Shown in pieces: positions 6,352 through 14,229 of a DNA stretch of 20,437 nucleotides (position 1 is its first letter; each line of letters opens with the position of its first letter). The notes beneath the pieces are model-generated. The model worked only from the letters and a program-made list of their open reading frames with translations. It made no database searches and was not told the origin of the DNA. The DNA lies in NCBI GenBank assembly GCA_020024215.1, contig JAHHUC010000039.1, positions 1-20,437 on the forward strand, given 5' to 3'. The position numbers and the translations under genes were made by a program. The stretch is from Oscillospiraceae bacterium. GTDB taxonomy: Bacteria > Bacillota > Clostridia > Oscillospirales > Ruminococcaceae.

Positions 6352-8121
6352 TTGATAAGCACTGGCAAAATCGTCAAGGTTGCAGGCCCGCTTGTCGTTG
6401 CTGACGGAATGAAGGACGCCAATATGTTTGACGTTGTAAGGGTAGGAAATCAGAAGCTGATAGGCGAGATAATTGAAATGAGAGGGGACAAGGCCTCAAT
6501 TCAGGTTTATGAGGAGACAGCCGGAATTGCCCCCGGAGACAAGGTTGAATCAACAGGAGCACCTCTTTCTGTGGAGCTGGCTCCCGGACTTATCACAACC
6601 ATATATGACGGAATACAAAGACCTCTTGAGGAAATTAAAAAGGTTGCAGGAGACACCATCACAAGAGGAATAGAGGTAGAGCCTGTAAACCACTCCAAAA
6701 AGTGGGAATTCAAGGCAGAGGCAAAGGTGGGCGACTATGTTGAAACCGGAGATGTTTTAGGAACAGTTCAGGAGACAATAGTGGTTGTCCACAAGATAAT
6801 GGTACCCCCCGGCTTAAAGGGCAAGGTGGCAGAGATAAGGGAAGGCAGCTTCAATGTTTTGGAAACAGTTGCCGTCATTGAAAAGGAAGATGGTGAAAGG
6901 GCAGAGGTTGCAATGCTTCAAAGATGGCCTGTCCGTGTGGAAAGGCCCTATGCCCAGAAGCTTCCGCCTGATATCCCCATGATAACCGGCCAGAGAATAG
7001 TTGACACATTCTTCCCCATAGCCAAGGGCGGAACGGCAGCTATACCCGGACCTTTCGGAAGCGGAAAGACAGTTACACAGCATCAGCTTGCCAAGTGGAG
7101 CGATGTTGACATAGTTATCTACATAGGCTGCGGCGAGCGAGGCAATGAGATGACCGATGTTTTGAGGGAATTCCCTGAGCTTATCGACCCAAGGACAGGC
7201 GAGTCTCTCATGCAGAGAACGGTTCTTATTGCAAACACATCGGATATGCCTGTTGCCGCCCGTGAGGCATCCGTTTACACAGGCATCACAATTGCCGAAT
7301 ATTACAGAGATATGGGCTATGCGGTTGCTGTTATTGCAGATTCCACATCAAGATGGGCAGAGGCTTTAAGAGAAATGTCCGGCCGTCTTGAGGAGATGCC
7401 CGGTGAGGAAGGCTATCCCGCTTACCTTGCTTCAAGACTTGCCCAGTTCTATGAGAGAGCCGGAAGAGTTATCTGCAAGGGACAGGATAAAAGAGAGGGA
7501 GCGCTTTCTGCAATAGGAGCGGTATCTCCTCCCGGAGGAGATATTTCCGAGCCTGTTTCTCAGGCTACCTTGAGAATAGTAAAGGTGTTCTGGGGCTTGG
7601 ATGCATCCTTGGCATACCGCCGTCACTTCCCGGCAATAAACTGGCTCAACTCCTACTCACTTTATTTAGACAGGCTTTCCGGTTGGTATAAGGAAAATAT
7701 CAACAAGGAATTTATGAATCAGAGACATTCTGCCATGCAGCTTCTCCAGCAGGAAAGCGAGCTGGATGAAATTGTCAAGCTTGTGGGTGTGGATGCACTT
7801 TCTGCCTCTGACAGACTTATCATGGAAACAGCTCAGATGCTCCGTGAGGACTTTTTGCAGCAGAACGCCATGAGCGATACAGATTCCTACTGCTCACTGG
7901 ATAAGCAGTTTGGCATGATGGGGCTTATCTTAAATTATAATGAGCTGGCCTCCTCTGCATTAAAGAGAGGAGCAGATATGAATAAGGTATTCTCCATTCC
8001 TGCCCGTGACAGAATAGGCAGAATGAAGGATGTGAGCCAGAAGGAATATAAGGAAGTATTTGCTTCCATTGCTTCTGAAATGAAGGCTCAGTTGACCGAA
8101 TTATCCGGAGGTGAGGAATAA
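6352..8121 (+). CDS. ntpA: V-type ATPase catalytic subunit A
   Basis: Subunit A hydrolyses or makes ATP in the A3B3 head. The 589-aa protein has the P-loop GPFGSGKT at 233-240, the catalytic glutamate in CGERGNEMTDVL (E262), and the extra 'bulge' domain of A subunits between about residues 116 and 190, which F-type beta subunits lack. Full length, no disruption. The start is TTG 6352, supported by AAAGGA at 6338-6343 with 8-nt spacing; no better ATG is nearby. It is coupled to subunit B by a one-base overlap in TAATG. Confidence 0.98.
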   Translation: MISTGKIVKVAGPLVVADGMKDANMFDVVRVGNQKLIGEIIEMRGDKASIQVYEETAGIAPGDKVESTGAPLSVELAPGLITTIYDGIQRPLEEIKKVAGDTITRGIEVEPVNHSKKWEFKAEAKVGDYVETGDVLGTVQETIVVVHKIMVPPGLKGKVAEIREGSFNVLETVAVIEKEDGERAEVAMLQRWPVRVERPYAQKLPPDIPMITGQRIVDTFFPIAKGGTAAIPGPFGSGKTVTQHQLAKWSDVDIVIYIGCGERGNEMTDVLREFPELIDPRTGESLMQRTVLIANTSDMPVAAREASVYTGITIAEYYRDMGYAVAVIADSTSRWAEALREMSGRLEEMPGEEGYPAYLASRLAQFYERAGRVICKGQDKREGALSAIGAVSPPGGDISEPVSQATLRIVKVFWGLDASLAYRRHFPAINWLNSYSLYLDRLSGWYKENINKEFMNQRHSAMQLLQQESELDEIVKLVGVDALSASDRLIMETAQMLREDFLQQNAMSDTDSYCSLDKQFGMMGLILNYNELASSALKRGADMNKVFSIPARDRIGRMKDVSQKEYKEVFASIASEMKAQLTELSGGEE

Positions 8122-9497
8122 TGATAAAGGAATATCGCACCATTGAAGAGGTGGCAGGTCCTCTTATGCTCATAAAGGGCGTTGAGGGTGTAGCCTATAA
8201 CGAGCTGGGCGAAATCGAGCTGCAAAACGGCGAGACCAGAAGGTGCCGTGTTTTGGAGATAGATGGTTCAAATGCCTTGGTACAGCTTTTTGAATCCTCC
8301 GCAGGAATAAACCTTGCCGCTTCAAAGGTAAGATTTTTAGGACACAATATCGAGCTGGGTGTGTCTCCTGACATTTTAGGAAGAGTTTTTGACGGCATGG
8401 GCAGACCAATAGACGATGGCCCGGAAATAATTCCGGAAAAGAAGCTGGATATCAACGGAACACCTATGAACCCTGCTGCAAGAGACTATCCTAACGAGTT
8501 TATCCAGACAGGCATCTCTGCTATCGACGGACTTAACACGTTGGTAAGAGGACAGAAGCTGCCCATATTCTCCGGCTCCGGACTTCCTCATGCACAGCTG
8601 GCAGCTCAGATTGCCCGTCAGGCAAGGGTTTTGGGCAAGGATTCAAAGTTTGCGGTAGTTTTTGCCGCTGTGGGCATCACATTTGAAGAGGCGGATTTCT
8701 TTATCTCCGACTTTAAAAAGACAGGTGCCATCGAGAGAACAGTGCTCTTTATGAACCTTGCAAATGACCCTGCAATCGAAAGAATTGCGACACCTCGTAT
8801 GGCGCTTACAGCCGCAGAATATCTGGCATTTGAGCTTGATATGCAGGTTCTTGTCATCATCACAGATATCACAAACTACTGTGAGGCCCTTCGTGAGGTA
8901 TCCGCCGCAAGAAAAGAGGTCCCCGGAAGAAGAGGCTATCCCGGCTATCTTTACACCGACCTTGCAACAATGTATGAAAGAGCAGGAAGGCTTTTGGGCA
9001 AGGAAGGCTCCATCACTATGATACCCATTCTTTCAATGCCTGAGGATGACAAGACGCACCCCATTCCCGACCTTACAGGATATATTACAGAGGGGCAGAT
9101 CATCATTTCAAGAGAGCTTTACAGAAAGGGACTTACACCTCCTATTGACGTTCTCCCCTCGCTTTCCAGATTGAAGGATAAGGGCGTAGGCGTAGGCAAA
9201 ACAAGAGAGGACCATGCAAACACCATGAATCAGCTCTTTGCAGCCTATGCAAGAGGTAAGGATGCAAAGGAGCTTATGACCATCTTAGGTGAGGCTGCTC
9301 TTACAGATACAGACAAGCTTTATGCAAAGTTTGCCGATGAATTTGAAAAGAGATATGTTTCTCAGGGCTATGAAACCAACAGAAGCATTGAAGAAACATT
9401 GGATTTGGGCTGGGAGCTTCTTTCAATCCTCCCGGTAGGAGAATTAAAGAGAATCAAACCGGAATATATTGAAAAATACCTGCCCAAAAAGGATTAA
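8121..9497 (+). CDS. ntpB: V-type ATPase non-catalytic subunit B
   Basis: Subunit B alternates with A in the head and completes the catalytic site. The 458-aa protein has SGSGLPH (151-157) where a P-loop would be, the normal state for B subunits, and the arginine of PSLSRLKDKGVG at R350, which corresponds to the catalytic arginine of E. hirae B. GGAGGTGA (8107-8114), lying in the end of subunit A, supports ATG 8121. The stop is followed closely by the Shine-Dalgarno of subunit D. Confidence 0.98.
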   Translation: MIKEYRTIEEVAGPLMLIKGVEGVAYNELGEIELQNGETRRCRVLEIDGSNALVQLFESSAGINLAASKVRFLGHNIELGVSPDILGRVFDGMGRPIDDGPEIIPEKKLDINGTPMNPAARDYPNEFIQTGISAIDGLNTLVRGQKLPIFSGSGLPHAQLAAQIARQARVLGKDSKFAVVFAAVGITFEEADFFISDFKKTGAIERTVLFMNLANDPAIERIATPRMALTAAEYLAFELDMQVLVIITDITNYCEALREVSAARKEVPGRRGYPGYLYTDLATMYERAGRLLGKEGSITMIPILSMPEDDKTHPIPDLTGYITEGQIIISRELYRKGLTPPIDVLPSLSRLKDKGVGVGKTREDHANTMNQLFAAYARGKDAKELMTILGEAALTDTDKLYAKFADEFEKRYVSQGYETNRSIEETLDLGWELLSILPVGELKRIKPEYIEKYLPKKD

Positions 9498-9509
9498 GGG
9501 GGGTATCAA

Positions 9510-10163
9510 ATGGAGAGACTTAATGTAAACCCCACCAGAATGGAGCTGACAAAGCTCAAAAAGCGGCTTGCTACTGCCACCAGAGGACATAAGCTTTTAA
9601 AGGATAAGCGCGATGAGCTTATGAAGCAGTTTCTTGAAACGGTCAGGCTTAATCTGGCGTTGAGAGAAAAGCTGGAAAAGGAGCTGCAGGAGGCGTACGG
9701 CGGTTTTTTTGCCTCCTCTGCGCTTATGAGCCCAAAGATGATGGGTCAGACTTTTCTTTACCCAAAGCAGGGTGTTTCCATTGGTCTAAGCTATAAAAAC
9801 ATAATGTCAGTCAATGTACCTGTCTATTCCATAGAGACAAAGACAGATAACAAGGGCGACATATATCCCTATGGCTTTGCCAATACGCCCTGTGAGCTGG
9901 ATGACTCTGTAAAGAGACTTTCCGATGTTATGGATGATCTTCTGAGGCTTGCAGAGCTTGAAAAGACAGTAAAGCTGCTGGCTCAGGAAATCGAAAAGAC
10001 AAGAAGAAGAGTCAATGCATTGGAGTATGTTATGATTCCCAGATTCCAGATCACCATAAAATATATAATGATGAAGCTGGATGAGAACGAAAGAGGCAAT
10101 ACCACAAGGCTTATGAAGGTCAAGGATATGGTGTTGACAGATACTCACAAGTATAAAGAATAA
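9510..10163 (+). CDS. ntpD: V-type ATPase subunit D (central shaft)
   Basis: Subunit D is the rotating axle inside the A3B3 head. The 217 aa form two long helices (residues about 1-75 and 130-205) that pair as a coiled coil, with a less regular middle part; the opening NPTRMELTKLKKRLATATRGHKLLKDKRDELM is characteristic of the family. The C-terminus ending in KEK/YKE-like charged residues is ordinary. AAGGGGGG (9496-9503) lies 6 bp before ATG. It is the last gene of the operon and is followed by a terminator. The extra small E. hirae genes ntpH and ntpJ are not present after it. Confidence 0.97.
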   Translation: MERLNVNPTRMELTKLKKRLATATRGHKLLKDKRDELMKQFLETVRLNLALREKLEKELQEAYGGFFASSALMSPKMMGQTFLYPKQGVSIGLSYKNIMSVNVPVYSIETKTDNKGDIYPYGFANTPCELDDSVKRLSDVMDDLLRLAELEKTVKLLAQEIEKTRRRVNALEYVMIPRFQITIKYIMMKLDENERGNTTRLMKVKDMVLTDTHKYKE

Positions 10164-10178
10164 GGCCTTAAGGCGATA

Positions 10179-10212
10179 AAAAGGGTTCGTTTGTTGACGA
10201 GCCCTTTTGTTA
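10179..10212 (+). terminator. Terminator of the V-type ATPase operon
   Basis: AAAAGGGTTCG (10179-10189) pairs with CGAGCCCTTTT (10198-10208), an 11-bp stem with one G-T pair and an 8-nt loop, starting about 15 bp after the subunit D stop. The U tract after it is short (TTTTGTT). Confidence 0.8.
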
Positions 10213-10743
10213 TGGCAAAATAGTCAGTGTGTGTTACAGCAGTTAAGAGCAAAGCAGCAAGCTTTTAAATAAAAGGGATACCAAAAAGGACAATGCGTCA
10301 TAGAAAGAAGAAGCCCAATTTAGGATATAAAACCGCTAAATGTGGAAAAATATAGAAGAAATCTTAAAAATTGTCCTATTATTTACATAGATATTGCCGT
10401 TTATATCTTTTTATATATTGCCCGCACTTTTATTTAAAGAGTGATATATGTGCTGATGTCAGGAAAAAATGCTCAATTTATCACATATATTTTATATATG
10501 GGCATCTGTATGAAATTTTAAAAATTTTGCCCTTTAATTTTTCCTGCGGCATCACTTTTTATCTGTACTTAGCCTTTAAACAGACTTAAAGCAATGTTTA
10601 TTCAGGTATAAGGCTATATTTAAACTTTCAAAACTTTTCTTTTTGCAGCTAAAAGTTAAACAGTAAATGCAGCTATGCCGTGAATTATATGTGGAATATT
10701 TGTATTTTTGCTTACTTTTTTTGTTTTTGCAGCGGCTAAAATA
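10213..10743. other. Long AT-rich intergenic stretch without a credible gene
   Basis: About 530 bp holds no frame with a Shine-Dalgarno or recognisable protein. Visible structure: AGGACAAT (10287-10294) with ATTGTCCT (10370-10377), an 8-bp inverted repeat enclosing 75 nt; ATATATGTG (10444-10452) with CACATATAT (10482-10490), overlapped by an alternative GTGATA/TATCAC pairing; and two similar pieces TTTTTGCAGC-TAAAA near 10642 and 10725, the second with three extra bases. No tRNA, SRP RNA, 6S RNA or known riboswitch core was recognised. Confidence 0.5.
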
Positions 10744-10772
10744 TTGACAGGCATAAAATTTGGTAATAGAAT
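10744..10772 (+). promoter_or_regulatory. Promoter of the SufC/SufB-like operon
   Basis: TTGACA (10744-10749) and TAGAAT (10767-10772) with a 17-bp spacer, about 80 bp upstream of the sufC-like start. This is a near-consensus sigma-A promoter. Confidence 0.8.
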
Positions 10773-10854
10773 ATCAAATGAGTTATTGTAACCACATAAG
10801 CATATTCTGCTTTGTTAAAATAAATATAGGACGTTTAAAAGAGAGGTGCATGAT

Positions 10855-11586
10855 ATGCTCAGCTTGAAAAATGTAAGCTGGCGCGCTCCTGATGGGAGAG
10901 AAGTGCTTAAAAATATAAATTTGGATGTAGAGGACGGCAAGCTTGTTGTGATAACAGGGCCTAACGGCGGCGGAAAAACCACAATGGCAAAGGTCATTGC
11001 GGGAATTGAAAACTCATCAAGCGGGGAAATATTTTTAGATGGGGAAAATATCACAGCCTGTGATGTGACACAGAGGGCAAATAAGGGAATAAGCTTTGCC
11101 TTTCAGCAGCCGGTGAGGTTTAAGGGAATCACTGTAAGATCCCTTATGGAGATGGCAGCCGGAAGAAGTCTTGACAAGGAAAGCCTTTGCAGGATTTTAT
11201 CCTCTGTGGGACTTTGTGCCAACAGCTATCTTCAAAGAGAAATAGACTCCACGCTTTCCGGCGGTGAGATCAAAAGAATAGAAATTGCATCTGTTTTGGC
11301 GCGTCACACAAAGCTTTCTATCTTTGACGAGCCGGAGGCAGGAATAGATCTTTGGAGCTTTAAAAATCTTATAGATGTATTCAATGACATACACAAAAAT
11401 CTTGACGGCACACTGATAATAATATCTCATCAGGAGAGGATTTTGAGCATAGCAGATGAAATAGTGCTTGTTTCTGAGGGCACAGTCAAGGATAAGGGCC
11501 CCGGAAAGGAAATGCTGAGAAAAATGCTGGCAAGCCAAAGCGCACAGACTGCATGCTGCAGACAGGAGGAGCTTTTTGATGAATAG
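10855..11586 (+). CDS. sufC: SufC-like ABC ATPase of a minimal SUF (SMS-type) Fe-S system
   Basis: This is the ATPase partner of the SufB-like scaffold in Fe-S cluster assembly, cytoplasmic and not a transporter. The 243 aa carry Walker A GPNGGGKTT (35-43), the Q-loop in FQQP (about 83-86), signature LSGGEIKR (from 134), Walker B with SIFDEPEAGID (about 155-165) and the switch histidine in ISHQE (H192). The signature region and DEPEAGID resemble the archaeal/clostridial minimal type rather than the longer SufBCD operon type. Start: GTG 10846 lies within GAGAGGTG, the Shine-Dalgarno, so ATG 10855 is chosen. It overlaps the SufB-like gene by 8 bp. An export ATPase is the alternative, but no permease gene is adjacent and the partner fits SufB. 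Confidence 0.85.
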   Translation: MLSLKNVSWRAPDGREVLKNINLDVEDGKLVVITGPNGGGKTTMAKVIAGIENSSSGEIFLDGENITACDVTQRANKGISFAFQQPVRFKGITVRSLMEMAAGRSLDKESLCRILSSVGLCANSYLQREIDSTLSGGEIKRIEIASVLARHTKLSIFDEPEAGIDLWSFKNLIDVFNDIHKNLDGTLIIISHQERILSIADEIVLVSEGTVKDKGPGKEMLRKMLASQSAQTACCRQEELFDE

Positions 11587-12505
11587 CATAAATTCAATAA
11601 CCAATGAGCTTTTGGGCATTGTGTCTGATTGGAAGGGCTCCTTTAAGGGCGCCTTCAATATAAGGCAGGACGGGGAATGTGCAGGAAGATTTTCCTCCCC
11701 AAATATAAAGATAGAAACCAAAAAGGATCTTCCCGGAATTGATATAAGGGTTGCGCCCAACACAAAGGGAGAATATGTCTACATTCCTGCCTGTGTGACC
11801 AAGGGCGGAATAGATGATCTTGTCTACAACGATTTTTTCATAGGAGAGGGCTCTGATATTGTAATTGTTGCAGGCTGCGGGGTACACACTGAAAGCGATT
11901 CAGAGGCAAGGCACAACGGTGTACACAGATTTTTTATCGGGGAGAATGCCCGTGTGAGATATGAAGAAAAGCACATAGGCACAGGAAATGGCAGCGGTGA
12001 TAAGGTGATAGATCCTGTCACTGATATATTTATGGAGAAAAATTCCTACCTTGAGATGGAAACCTCCCAGATAGGAGGGGTGAGCAGAAGCATCCGAAAC
12101 ACAAAGGCAAAGTGTGCCGAGGGTGCAAAGCTTGTGATAAAAGAGAGGATTTTGACAGAATTTGATCAGGTGGCTGAAACCAATTTCCAAGTTGAGCTCA
12201 ACGGAGAAAATTCCGGTGCAGACATTATATCCCGCTCGGTAGCGAGAGACAATTCAAGGCAGAATTATGTTTCGACCATAATAGGAAATGCGCCCTGCAC
12301 AGGCCATTCTGAATGTGATGCAATCATTGATAAAAACGCTTTGGTGGATGCAACTCCAAGACTTTTTGCAAGAAACAGCGATGCCTCGCTTATACATGAG
12401 GCTGCCATCGGAAAGATTGCAGGTGAACAGATTCTGAAGCTTCGCACTTTGGGGCTTACTGAAGAAGAGGCAGAAAATAAAATTGTGGAAGGCTTTCTGG
12501 CATAA
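11579..12505 (+). CDS. sufB: SufB/SufD-like Fe-S assembly scaffold (SMS-type SmsB)
   Basis: This is the scaffold on which Fe-S clusters are built, working with the preceding ATPase. It is 308 aa, much shorter than classical SufB (about 470-495 aa), in keeping with a minimal two-gene system. The C-terminal core is recognisable: GHSECDAIID (C246), then HEAAIGKIAGEQ (H273, E274) and the ending LGLTEEEAENKIVEGFL. The cysteine and glutamate correspond to SufB residues implicated in cluster formation (E. coli C405 and E434). C240 lies nearby in NAPCTG. The middle of the protein has the repeated short strands of the SufBD beta-helix. AGGAGG (11564-11569) supports ATG 11579 (spacing 9); TTG 11576 is also possible. 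No sufS, sufU or sufD is adjacent. Confidence 0.85.
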   Translation: MNSINSITNELLGIVSDWKGSFKGAFNIRQDGECAGRFSSPNIKIETKKDLPGIDIRVAPNTKGEYVYIPACVTKGGIDDLVYNDFFIGEGSDIVIVAGCGVHTESDSEARHNGVHRFFIGENARVRYEEKHIGTGNGSGDKVIDPVTDIFMEKNSYLEMETSQIGGVSRSIRNTKAKCAEGAKLVIKERILTEFDQVAETNFQVELNGENSGADIISRSVARDNSRQNYVSTIIGNAPCTGHSECDAIIDKNALVDATPRLFARNSDASLIHEAAIGKIAGEQILKLRTLGLTEEEAENKIVEGFLA

Positions 12506-12583
12506 AAATATGCAAAGGTCAAGGGAAAATCAGCGAATGAATTTTTGCCAAAGGGCAAAGAAAAATAAATAACAGGCTGTGAC

Positions 12584-12620
12584 GCTGCTGCTCTTATATA
12601 AGTGCGGCAGCTGTTTTTTT
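12584..12620 (+). terminator. Terminator after the SufC/SufB-like operon
   Basis: GCTGCTGC (12584-12591) pairs with the segment ending GCAGC (to 12611); the hairpin continues through a CTT/AAG inner stem with one T-T mismatch and a 4-nt loop, and is followed by TGTTTTTTTG. A strong intrinsic terminator. Confidence 0.85.
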
Positions 12621-12629
12621 GTTTAAAAC

Positions 12630-12658
12630 TTGACAAAGAAGGAAATTTGTATTATAAA
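12630..12658 (+). promoter_or_regulatory. Promoter of the MATE exporter gene
   Basis: TTGACA (12630-12635) and TATAAA (12653-12658) with a 17-bp spacer, directly after the upstream terminator. The predicted leader is about 90 nt. It holds a weak ATATC/GATAT inverted repeat but no riboswitch core that I recognise. Confidence 0.85.
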
Positions 12659-12754
12659 TAGTCCTATATCGTACTAACCTTTCGGGATATTTCAGCTAAA
12701 AAATGTAAAAAGGCTGTTGAATTTTAAAATTTTAAGGAGGAACAAAGTAAAGGT

Positions 12755-14086
12755 ATGGATAATAATGCACTTTCTAAAGAGTTTACCACATCATCACTTA
12801 TAAAATTTGCGTTTCCAAACATTATAATGATGGTTTTCTTTTCCTTTTACACCATAGTGGATGGAATGTTTGTCTCCAATTTGGTGGGGACATTGGCACT
12901 TTCCAGCATAAATATGTCCTATCCTCTTATGAGCCTCCAGCTGGCTTTGGGTGTCATGTTTTCCACAGGAGGCAGCGCTGTAATTGCAAAAAAGCTGGGG
13001 GAGGGCAAGGAAAGGGAGGCACAGCAGGATTTTTCTCTCATTATTCTTACAGCAATTATAGTGGGAATAATTTTCGAGGCTGTCTGTCTGCCGTTTCTGC
13101 CTGATATATTAACATTTTTAGGAACCAGCCCCGCACAGATGTCACAGTGTATAGAATATACAAAGGTGCTTTTATATTTTTCTCCTGCCATGTTTTTGCA
13201 GACACTTTTCCAGATGTTTTTTGTCACAGCAGGAAAACCGGGCTTGGGGCTTTTGGTCACTGTGTCAGGCGGAGTTGCAAACATGATATTGGATTATATT
13301 TTTATGGGCCCCTTAAACCGGGGCTTATCAGGTGCAGCAGTGGCAACAGGCTTCAGCTACCTTATACCTGCTATGGTTGGAATGTTTTATTTTTCCTTTT
13401 CAAGAAAAGGCTCGCTTTTTATCGTGATGCCAAAGTCGGATTTAAAAATGCTGACTGTGACCTGTGTAAACGGTTTCAGCGAGATGGTGACAAATGCTGC
13501 AAATGCGGTCACAACCTTTCTTTTCAACATAATTTTTATGAAATTCTGGGGAGAGGACGGCGTTGCGGCAATATCAATAATAATGTATTTTCAGTTTGTT
13601 TTCAGCGCAACCTTTTTGGGCTTTTCCATGGGAACGGCCCCTGTAATAAGCTATAAATATGGTGCGGCAGAAAGAGTGCAGCTTAAAAAAATAGTGAGGT
13701 CCTGTCTTTTGTTCATAGTTGTATCATCCATTGCACTCTATGCTGTTTCAATAATAATGATAGGCCCAAGCCTTAAAATTTTTACAAGCCCCTCAGGCAG
13801 GGTGTTTTCCATAGCTATGGACGGATTTCCCATATTTGCGCTGTCATTTTTGTTTTTGGGTATAAACATATTTGCATCATCGCTTTTTACAGCCTTTTCA
13901 AACGGAATAGTTTCCGGAATAATTTCTCTTGCCAGAACCTTTATATTTCTTGTAGGAGCACTTCTTATACTTCCTTTAAAAATGGGTGAAGCAGGAATAT
14001 GGTTGGCTGTTCCTGTGGCAGAATTATTGGGACTTTTGGTTTCCTTTTACTTTTTGATGAGAGGAAGAAAATACTATTGGTATTAA
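12755..14086 (+). CDS. MATE-family multidrug/cation exporter
   Basis: This inner-membrane antiporter exports organic cations or other small compounds using a Na+ or H+ gradient; the substrate cannot be told from sequence. The 443 aa have about 12 hydrophobic segments in two similar halves, with family features near the N-terminus (FAFPNIIMMVFFSFYTIVDGMFV) and in the loop following helix 2 (GGSAVIAKKLGEGKEREAQ). Length is normal and the frame is intact. The gene has its own promoter and is convergent with the hydrolase operon. Oddly, the only strong Shine-Dalgarno, AAGGAGG at 12734-12740, lies 14 bases before the ATG, longer than usual, and a second AAAGG directly abuts the start. No regulator gene is adjacent. 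Possible use of the Na+ gradient of the upstream V-ATPase is inference. Confidence 0.93.
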   Translation: MDNNALSKEFTTSSLIKFAFPNIIMMVFFSFYTIVDGMFVSNLVGTLALSSINMSYPLMSLQLALGVMFSTGGSAVIAKKLGEGKEREAQQDFSLIILTAIIVGIIFEAVCLPFLPDILTFLGTSPAQMSQCIEYTKVLLYFSPAMFLQTLFQMFFVTAGKPGLGLLVTVSGGVANMILDYIFMGPLNRGLSGAAVATGFSYLIPAMVGMFYFSFSRKGSLFIVMPKSDLKMLTVTCVNGFSEMVTNAANAVTTFLFNIIFMKFWGEDGVAAISIIMYFQFVFSATFLGFSMGTAPVISYKYGAAERVQLKKIVRSCLLFIVVSSIALYAVSIIMIGPSLKIFTSPSGRVFSIAMDGFPIFALSFLFLGINIFASSLFTAFSNGIVSGIISLARTFIFLVGALLILPLKMGEAGIWLAVPVAELLGLLVSFYFLMRGRKYYWY

Positions 14087-14191
14087 ATAATATGATTAAA
14101 ACTATTTGGACAATAAACAGAGCAAAAATTCAAAATAATCCGGGAAATTTTTAAATCAGATGGGATAAACTTTTGATTTAAAACGCCGCAG

Positions 14192-14229
14192 TCAAAAAAA
14201 GTACAGCAAAAAAGCTGTACTTTTTTTGA
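14192..14229. terminator. Bidirectional terminator between convergent genes
   Basis: A perfect 16-bp stem, 14192-14207 with 14214-14229, around AAAAAA. The core is AGTACAGC/GCTGTACT flanked by A7 on one side and T7 on the other, so it can stop transcription on both strands. On the minus strand it begins at the base directly after the hydrolase TGA codon. Confidence 0.92.

Noticed and set aside
10371..10589. Open frame of 72 codons in the gap after the V-ATPase operon
   Set aside because: It begins at TTG without a Shine-Dalgarno and has the Tyr/Leu/Ile-rich composition expected from random AT-rich DNA.
10855..11586. Reading the SufC-like ATPase as a drug-export ATPase paired with the downstream MATE gene
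   Set aside because: A terminator and a separate promoter divide them, MATE proteins do not use ABC ATPases, and the adjacent overlapping gene is SufB-like.
11197..11763. Long open frame of 188 codons antisense to the SufC/SufB-like genes
   Set aside because: It has no ribosome-binding site, crosses the junction of two well-supported genes, and its product resembles no protein that I know.
12659..12754. Possible preQ1-like or other small riboswitch before the MATE gene
   Set aside because: A weak ATATC/GATAT pairing and an A-rich stretch are present, but the loop and tail do not fit the preQ1 consensus or any other class that I can recall.
13147..13656. Open frame of 169 codons in another frame of the MATE gene
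   Set aside because: A shadow of the MATE coding sequence; Cys/Phe/Arg-rich translation without domain features.
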